Of a stretch of DNA of 34,674 nucleotides, positions 29,094 to 34,674 are shown one piece after another (position 1 is the first letter of the stretch; every line of letters starts with the position of its first letter). Origin of the DNA: Blautia caecimuris (GTDB lineage: Bacteria; Bacillota; Clostridia; Lachnospirales; Lachnospiraceae); the NCBI RefSeq assembly GCF_024622975.1, contig NZ_JANJZT010000033.1, forward strand, positions 1 to 34,674, given 5' to 3'. A program made the translations under genes and the position numbers. The notes under the pieces were generated by a model. The model made no database searches and had not been told where the DNA came from. It worked only from the letters and a program-made list of their open reading frames with translations.

Positions 29094-31518
29094 CAATAAC
29101 CTTGTCTGGAACAAGGACAATGAGGTATTCGCTTACTATGAGCTGATACCGTACAACTATTCTTTCTTATCCGCAGAGCAGAAATTTATCGTGCATGACA
29201 GCTTTCGACAGCTCATTGCACAGTCCCGTGAGGGTAAAATTCATGCGTTGCAGATTGCCACAGAAAGCTCCATACGAAGTATGCAGGAGCAGTCAAAGAA
29301 ACTGGTAACTGGAAAATTAAAGGAAGTTGCCTGCCAGAAAATAGATGAACAGACCGAAGCGTTAGTATCTATGATTGGGGACAATCAAGTGGACTACCGC
29401 TTTTTTCTTGGCTTTAAGCTCATGGTTACGGAAGAACAGCTCAATCTGAAGAACCTCAAAAAATCGGCGTGGCTGACATTCAAGGAATTTCTCCATGAAG
29501 TCAATCACACGCTGATGAATGACTTTGTTTCCATGCCGAATGATGAAATCAACCGCTACATGAAAATGGAAAAGTTACTGGAAAACAAAATCTCCCGTCG
29601 CTTTAAGGTGCGTCGTTTGGAAATCAATGATTTTGGGTATCTCATGGAACATCTTTACGGCAGGGACGGTATCGCTTATGAAGATTATGAGTACCAGCTA
29701 CCAAAGAAGAACTATAAGAAAGAAACGCTGATAAAATACTACGACCTTATCCGTCCGACAAGGTGTGTGATTGAGGAAAACCAGCGGTATTTACGCTTGG
29801 AACATGAGGACAAGGAAAGCTATGTGTCCTATTTTACCGTCAATGCGATTGTCGGGGAGCTTGACTTTCCGTCGTCTGAAATCTTTTATTTCCAGCAACA
29901 GCAATTCACATTCCCCGTTGATACTTCCATGAATGTAGAAATCGTGGAAAACAGAAAAGCATTAACGACCGTTCGCAACAAGAAAAAGGAGTTGAAAGAC
30001 CTTGACAATCACGCCTATCAAGCTGGAAGTGAAACCAGCTCAAATGTGGTGGACGCATTAGACAGCGTGGACGAGCTGGAAACGGACTTAGACCAGACAA
30101 AAGAAAGTATGTATAAGTTAAGCTACGTTATACGGGTGTCTGCACCCGATCTTGACGAGCTGAAACGCCGTTGTGATGAAGTCAAGGACTTTTACGACGA
30201 CCTCAATGTAAAGCTGGTGCGTCCTGTTGGGGATATGCTGGGGCTTCATTCTGAATTTCTTCCAGCCAGCAGGCGATATATCAATGATTATGTGCAGTAT
30301 GTAAAATCAGACTTCTTGGCTGGGCTTGGTTTTGGTGCTACACAGCAGTTAGGGGAAAATACGGGTATCTATATCGGGTATTCCGTTGATACAGGAAGAA
30401 ATGTGTACCTGCAACCGTCTTTAGCATCGCAGGGTGTAAAAGGTACAGTTACCAACGCTTTAGCTTCTGCTTTTGTCGGTTCGCTTGGCGGTGGGAAGTC
30501 GTTCTGCAATAATCTTCTTGTGTATTATGCGGTACTGTTTGGCGGTCAAGCAGTCATTTTAGACCCAAAAGCCGAGAGAGGAAACTGGAAAGAAACGCTC
30601 CCAGAAATCGCCCATGAAATCAATATCGTAAACCTAACCAGCGACAAGGACAATGCAGGACTTCTTGACCCGTTTGTGATTATGAAGAATGTAAAAGACG
30701 CTGAAAGTCTGGCAATCGACATCTTAACATTCCTTACGGGTATTTCCTCTAGGGACGGAGAAAAATTCCCCGTACTTCGTAAAGCGGTTCGTTCCGTTAC
30801 CCAGAGCGACAGTCGGGGCTTGCTCCATGTGATAGACGAGCTACGCCGTGAAGATACGCCAGTATCAAGAAATATCGCAGACCATATCGACAGCTTCACA
30901 GACTACGACTTTGCACACCTGCTGTTTTCAGACGGTACGGTGGAAAATGCTATCAGTCTGGATAACCAGCTCAATATCATTCAAGTAGCTGACCTTGTAT
31001 TGCCAGATAAAGATACCACTTTTGAGGAATACACGACCATTGAATTATTGTCGGTGTCTATGCTGATTGTGATTAGTACCTTTGCCCTTGATTTTATCCA
31101 TTCGGACAGAAGTATTTTTAAGATTGTAGATTTGGACGAAGCGTGGGCGTTCTTAAATGTGGCACAAGGCGAAACCTTATCAAATAAGCTGGTTCGTGCT
31201 GGACGAGCTATGCAGGCAGGCGTTTATTTCGTTACACAATCTTCTGGCGACGTGTCAAAGGAAAGTCTGAAAAACAACATTGGTTTAAAATTCGCTTTTC
31301 GTAGTACCGACATCAATGAGATAAAACAGACCTTAGAATTTTTCGGTATCGACAAGGACGACGAAAACAACCAGAAACGCTTGCGTGATTTGGAGAACGG
31401 ACAATGTTTATTGCAGGACTTATACGGGCGTGTCGGCGTGGTGCAGATACACCCCGTCTTTGAAGAACTGTTACACGCCTTTGATACCAGACCGCCCGTG
31501 AGAAATGAGGTGGAGTGA
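29071..31518 (+). CDS. VirB4-like conjugation ATPase (TcpF type, Tn916 Orf16)
   Basis: An 815-residue ATPase that powers the type IV secretion channel. The N-terminal half (1-450) is the variable VirB4/TraC domain, including a Lys/Asp-rich helical stretch at about 295-350. The motor domain has Walker A GSLGGGKS (470-477), ILDPKAERGNW shortly after, and Walker B FKIVDLDEAW at about 685, followed by the VTQSSGD and GLKFAFRST sensor segments. It is full length for this family. The start overlaps TcpE, and the stop overlaps the following ATG by one base (TGATG), so three channel genes are coupled. Confidence 0.93.
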   Translation: MFPIKYIDNNLVWNKDNEVFAYYELIPYNYSFLSAEQKFIVHDSFRQLIAQSREGKIHALQIATESSIRSMQEQSKKLVTGKLKEVACQKIDEQTEALVSMIGDNQVDYRFFLGFKLMVTEEQLNLKNLKKSAWLTFKEFLHEVNHTLMNDFVSMPNDEINRYMKMEKLLENKISRRFKVRRLEINDFGYLMEHLYGRDGIAYEDYEYQLPKKNYKKETLIKYYDLIRPTRCVIEENQRYLRLEHEDKESYVSYFTVNAIVGELDFPSSEIFYFQQQQFTFPVDTSMNVEIVENRKALTTVRNKKKELKDLDNHAYQAGSETSSNVVDALDSVDELETDLDQTKESMYKLSYVIRVSAPDLDELKRRCDEVKDFYDDLNVKLVRPVGDMLGLHSEFLPASRRYINDYVQYVKSDFLAGLGFGATQQLGENTGIYIGYSVDTGRNVYLQPSLASQGVKGTVTNALASAFVGSLGGGKSFCNNLLVYYAVLFGGQAVILDPKAERGNWKETLPEIAHEINIVNLTSDKDNAGLLDPFVIMKNVKDAESLAIDILTFLTGISSRDGEKFPVLRKAVRSVTQSDSRGLLHVIDELRREDTPVSRNIADHIDSFTDYDFAHLLFSDGTVENAISLDNQLNIIQVADLVLPDKDTTFEEYTTIELLSVSMLIVISTFALDFIHSDRSIFKIVDLDEAWAFLNVAQGETLSNKLVRAGRAMQAGVYFVTQSSGDVSKESLKNNIGLKFAFRSTDINEIKQTLEFFGIDKDDENNQKRLRDLENGQCLLQDLYGRVGVVQIHPVFEELLHAFDTRPPVRNEVE

Positions 31519-33704
31519 TGAAAGAAAGGATACAGAGTGCGTTCACAAAAAAGAAGATACTTCACGTTCTCAAAATGGCTCTGTTCGTGGTGGCACTCTC
31601 CCTTATCCTGCTTTCACTTCTGGGGACGGTGGCTCATGCGACGGGGCTTGTGGACGATACCATAAATGCAGAAAATCTTTACTCAAAATATCCGCTTTCC
31701 AACTACCAGCTTGACTTTTATGTGGATAATAGCTGGTCGTGGTTGCCGTGGAACTGGCTGGACGGTATTGGAAAATCGGTGCAGTACGGGCTTTACTGCA
31801 TTACCAACTTTGTCTGGACGATAAGCCTTTATTTAAGCAATGCCACGGGCTATGTGGTGCAGGAAGCCTATAAGCTGGACTTCATCAACGATATGGCAGA
31901 CAGTATCGGAAAAAGCATACAGACCCTTGCAGGCGTTACGCAGAACGGCTTTTCTTCTACGGGCTTCTATGTTGGTTTCCTGCTTCTCATTATCTTAGTG
32001 GTGGGAATGTATGTTGCCTACACGGGACTGATAAAACGGGAAACCAGCAAGGCACTTCACGCCGTTATCAACTTTGTTGTAGTGTTTGTATTATCGGCTT
32101 CCTTTATTGCCTATGCTCCCGACTACATCAAGAAGATAAATGAATTTTCATCAGACATCAGTACCGCTTCGTTGGACTTGGGAACAAAAATCATGCTCCC
32201 CAACTCTGACCGCGAGGGCAAGGACAGCGTGGACTTGATACGGGACAGCTTATTTTCTATTCAAGTGGAACAGCCGTGGCTACTCTTACAATTCGGGAAC
32301 AGCAACGCAGAGGAAATCGGGACAGACCGTGTCGAAGCTCTCGTATCGGCAAGCCCAGAGGACGAGGACGGAAAAACCAGAGAGGAAGTCGTGAAAACAG
32401 AAATCGAGGACAATGACAATAACAATCTGACGATACCGCAGGTGGTAAACCGTTTGGGTATGGTGTTCTTCCTCTTGTTCTTTAACTTAGGTATCACGAT
32501 ATTTGTATTCTTGCTTACGGGCATGATGTTGTTTAGCCAGATACTTTTTATTATCTTTGCTATGTTTCTGCCTATCAGCTTTTTGCTCTCCATGATACCG
32601 AGTTATGAAAGCATGGCAAAGCAGGCAATCGTAAGGGTATTTAATACCATTATGACACGGGCAGGAATTACGCTCATTGTAACGGTGGCGTTCAGCATTT
32701 CCAGTATGTTTTATAATATTTCCACGGACTACCCGTTCTTTATGGTGGCGTTCTTGCAGATAGTATGTTTCGCTGGTATCTACATGAAGCTGGGCGACTT
32801 AATGAGTATGTTCTCCTTGAACGCTAATGATAGTCAAAGCATGGGACGCAGGATATTCCGCAGACCATATCTGTTTATGCGACATCGGGCTAGGCGTATG
32901 GAAAGACGACTTGCTGGTGCTGTTACGGCTGGCGGTGTCGCTGGTGCGGTGGCTGGCGGTGCAGTTGCAAGTGGAAAACCGACAAGGAAACCTGCCACAA
33001 AAGACAGTCGGGGAAATACATCTACTTCCAGCATGGGACAACGTGCAGGCTCAAAGGTGGGTGCTGTCTTAGATACAAAAAATAAAGTGAAAGACAAGGC
33101 AAACGCTGTCAAAGAGAATATCAAGGATATGCCGACGCAGACCGCTTATGCGGTGTATTCCGCAAAGGAAAAGGCAAAGTCCAGCGTGTCCGACTTCAAG
33201 CGTGGCATGGTGCAGGAACAGCAGTCCAGACAGACGGGACGCTTGGAAAAGCAGGAACAGCATAGACAGAATATTGCTGATAAGCGTATGGAGCTTCAAA
33301 AAGCACAAGAAGCAAGGCAGGCACAGCGAAAGGCTGACGGATCAGCGACAACGGGAGCTACCCGTCCCCATGAGCGACCAGCCACAGCTTCAACTATTCC
33401 AAAGCCGAGTGCTGAAAAAATGCAGGAAGTCAAACGTCCTGCCACAGCTCCGACTTCTAAAGCAAGTGAGCCAGTCAAGATAAACGGTATAAAAGAGCGT
33501 CCGCTATCTTCGGGGCCTTCTGACATGAAAGCGACCCAGATAAACCATAGGAATGTCGAAAAAGCGGTATCGCAGGAAACACGCCAGAATTACACCAAAG
33601 ACCGCAGGACAAAGGTTCAGCAGACACAAAATATTCAGAAGAACCAGCAGACCACAGAGAAAAACCGTAACCTTGTAACGAAGAAAGGACAGAAGAAAAA
33701 ATGA
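31518..33704 (+). CDS. VirB6-like polytopic channel protein (Tn916 Orf15, CD3337/EF1877 type)
   Basis: A 728-residue membrane protein. A signal-anchor-like helix (about 15-40, ending TVAHATG) is followed by further membrane segments near 85-110, 150-172, 185-205 and a dense cluster at 315-430. A long, basic, low-complexity cytoplasmic tail from about 460 on is rich in Ala, Lys, Gln, Arg and Thr (QARQAQRK, QKNQQTTEKNR). The membrane part would form the transfer pore with the VirB4-like ATPase and Orf14, while the tail may contact DNA or the coupling protein. The ATG at 31518 overlaps the upstream stop; a GTG one codon earlier also exists. It overlaps the next gene by four bases. Confidence 0.9.
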   Translation: MKERIQSAFTKKKILHVLKMALFVVALSLILLSLLGTVAHATGLVDDTINAENLYSKYPLSNYQLDFYVDNSWSWLPWNWLDGIGKSVQYGLYCITNFVWTISLYLSNATGYVVQEAYKLDFINDMADSIGKSIQTLAGVTQNGFSSTGFYVGFLLLIILVVGMYVAYTGLIKRETSKALHAVINFVVVFVLSASFIAYAPDYIKKINEFSSDISTASLDLGTKIMLPNSDREGKDSVDLIRDSLFSIQVEQPWLLLQFGNSNAEEIGTDRVEALVSASPEDEDGKTREEVVKTEIEDNDNNNLTIPQVVNRLGMVFFLLFFNLGITIFVFLLTGMMLFSQILFIIFAMFLPISFLLSMIPSYESMAKQAIVRVFNTIMTRAGITLIVTVAFSISSMFYNISTDYPFFMVAFLQIVCFAGIYMKLGDLMSMFSLNANDSQSMGRRIFRRPYLFMRHRARRMERRLAGAVTAGGVAGAVAGGAVASGKPTRKPATKDSRGNTSTSSMGQRAGSKVGAVLDTKNKVKDKANAVKENIKDMPTQTAYAVYSAKEKAKSSVSDFKRGMVQEQQSRQTGRLEKQEQHRQNIADKRMELQKAQEARQAQRKADGSATTGATRPHERPATASTIPKPSAEKMQEVKRPATAPTSKASEPVKINGIKERPLSSGPSDMKATQINHRNVEKAVSQETRQNYTKDRRTKVQQTQNIQKNQQTTEKNRNLVTKKGQKKK

Positions 33705-34633
33705 AACTGAAACATATCGCTATCATTGGCAGTCTGTTTCCTATCCTCTTTTCCGTAGTTCTTTTCTTTGGTGTCTTGATTAGTGCAGACAGCGACGACG
33801 AGAACAGCAACTTTTCTTCTGGCATTACGGGTATGAACTTATCCGCAGAAGTTTTGAAACATCAGCCTATGGTGGAAAAATACGCCAGAGAATATGGCAT
33901 TTCCGAGTATGTCAATGTGTTACTGGCTATCATTCAAGTAGAAAGTGGCGGTACGGCAGAAGATGTCATGCAGTCCAGCGAAAGTCTGGGACTACCGCCC
34001 AACTCTTTAGATACGGAAAGCTCAATCAAGCAGGGGTGTAAGTATTTTGCGTCCCTGCTTTCTTCCTGCAAAAATCAAGGTATCGACGATTTGAATGTAG
34101 CGATACAGTCCTATAACTATGGTGGTGGCTATGTAGGATATGTGGCTGGAAACGGAAAGAAACATACATACAACCTTGCGGAAAATTTTGCCCGTGAGAA
34201 ATCGGGTGGAAAGAAAGTAACCTACACCAACCCGATAGCCGTTGCAAAGAACGGGGGCTGGCGTTGGAGCTATGGGAATATGTTTTATGTGGAATTAGTC
34301 AATCAGTATTTAACTGTTCCGCAAATATCGGGCGAGCTGGCACAAAAGGTCATGAATGAAGCGTTGAAATATCAAGGCTGGAAGTATCAGTTTGGCGGTA
34401 GCAATCCCAACACTTCCTTTGACTGTTCGGGACTTACGCAATGGTGCTATGGAAAAGCTGGTATCTCTTTGCCGAGAACGGCACAAGCACAGTATGACGC
34501 TACCCAACATCTTCCACTTTCGCAGGCAAAGGCTGGCGATTTGGTATTTTTCCATTCCACCTATAACGCAGGTTCGTATGTAACCCATGTGGGAATTGTG
34601 CGTCCAGAGGGACGAAAGTTAGAAGTAGATTAA
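33701..34633 (+). CDS. conjugation cell-wall hydrolase (Tn916 Orf14), interrupted by intron
   Basis: This is the 5' exon of a bifunctional wall hydrolase that opens peptidoglycan for the transfer channel. A membrane anchor at 5-28 is followed by a lysozyme-like domain, with catalytic E81 in IIQVESGG and SYNYGGGY at 137-144. The NlpC/P60 domain (from about 212) has DCSG with nucleophile C242 and HVGI with H296. After I299 (exon end 34597) the frame enters GTGCGTCC... and stops 11 codons later at 34633. The normal continuation of the NlpC/P60 domain, with the third catalytic residue, is missing. Intact homologues are about 330 residues. Splicing of the intron should restore it; the unspliced product would be a 310-residue truncated protein. 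Confidence 0.88.
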   Translation: MKLKHIAIIGSLFPILFSVVLFFGVLISADSDDENSNFSSGITGMNLSAEVLKHQPMVEKYAREYGISEYVNVLLAIIQVESGGTAEDVMQSSESLGLPPNSLDTESSIKQGCKYFASLLSSCKNQGIDDLNVAIQSYNYGGGYVGYVAGNGKKHTYNLAENFAREKSGGKKVTYTNPIAVAKNGGWRWSYGNMFYVELVNQYLTVPQISGELAQKVMNEALKYQGWKYQFGGSNPNTSFDCSGLTQWCYGKAGISLPRTAQAQYDATQHLPLSQAKAGDLVFFHSTYNAGSYVTHVGIVRPEGRKLEVD

Positions 34634-34674
34634 AGAAAGGGGGACAGAAAAAAAAGGCACTACCCCGTAAGATA
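34598..34674 (+). mobile_element. 5' end of a group II intron (partial)
   Basis: Right after codon 299 of orf14 the sequence changes to GTGCGTCC, matching the conserved GUGYG 5' end of bacterial group II introns. CGTCC-AGAG-GGACG (34601-34614) can form the first small hairpin. The frame then closes quickly and no orf14 coding continues to the window end. Tn5397 of Clostridioides difficile is known to carry a group II intron in orf14, a close precedent. The catalytic domains and the reverse transcriptase gene would lie downstream of the window. Confidence 0.7.

Larger units (their letters stand above)
19085..34674 (+). mobile_element. Tn916-family integrative and conjugative element, left part
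   Basis: Gene order and content match the Tn916 conjugation backbone read from orf23 to orf14: two DUF961 proteins, FtsK-type coupling ATPase, oriT, MobT/Rep_trans relaxase, TcpD-like, ArdA, TcpE, VirB4-like ATPase, VirB6-like membrane protein and NlpC/P60 hydrolase. Additions relative to Tn916 are the surface adhesin, two accessory cassettes, a second ArdA and the intron in orf14. The left boundary is inferred from copy B; copy A would put it at 18071 and include the toxin-antitoxin pair. The right end, integrase, excisionase and orf13 onward lie beyond the window. Confidence 0.88.

Noticed and set aside
32827..33483. Several open frames on both strands inside the VirB6-like tail
   Set aside because: The low-complexity, Ala/Lys/Gln-rich coding tail keeps other frames open, and none has a ribosome site or recognisable content.
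1..34674. CRISPR arrays, tRNA and rRNA genes
   Set aside because: No regularly spaced repeats, cloverleaf-like sequences or rRNA segments were seen.

Overview
The window looks like a low-GC Firmicutes chromosome, most likely a gut Lachnospiraceae-type clostridium. The codon usage, the AGGAGG-type ribosome sites, the nickel-pincer (Lar) genes and a Tn916-family conjugative element all fit. No marker gene is present, so the genus is not fixed.

Left half (1-18070), chromosomal catabolic locus. A tightly overlapping minus-strand operon runs from 5956 down to 87: class II fructose-bisphosphate aldolase, phosphofructokinase, a divergent triosephosphate isomerase, a LarA-family nickel-pincer racemase/epimerase and two half-size CHR-type (chromate/oxyanion) transporters. 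A divergent aldose-1-epimerase-like gene follows at 6085. A second minus-strand group encodes a NitT/TauT-type ABC importer (binding protein, two permeases, two ATPases), an SDR dehydrogenase, and, beyond an IS110-family insertion (about 8950-10800), a zinc alcohol dehydrogenase and a second class II aldolase. A LacI-type regulator (16106) and a LarC1-like nickel cofactor gene (17166) are divergent from the importer. The same 12-base operator core (TCAAACGTTTGC) lies at the promoters of the aldolase operon and of the importer/lacI pair. The whole locus therefore looks like one LacI regulon: import of an unidentified, possibly anionic, carbon compound, oxidoreduction, LarA epimerisation, phosphorylation, aldol cleavage to triose phosphate, and oxyanion export.

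Boundary (18071-19366). Two related 111-bp direct repeats, each with a tyrosine-recombinase-like inverted core, flank a Phd/RelE-type toxin-antitoxin pair. The repeats begin immediately after larC1, which has no LarC2 partner in the window.

Right half (19085-34674), left part of a Tn916-family integrative and conjugative element on the plus strand: a thioester/SpaA-type LPXTG-like surface adhesin, two DUF961 proteins, an FtsK-type coupling ATPase, oriT, a MobT/Rep_trans relaxase, small membrane proteins, two ArdA antirestriction proteins, TcpE, a VirB4-like ATPase, a VirB6-like membrane protein and the Orf14 cell-wall hydrolase. Two accessory genes (23094 and 26836) sit between backbone genes, each with its own promoter and each ended by the same 32-base terminator. 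Orf14 is interrupted after codon 299 by a sequence beginning GTGCG, which looks like the 5' end of a group II intron continuing past the window. The right end of the element, its integrase and any resistance cargo lie outside.
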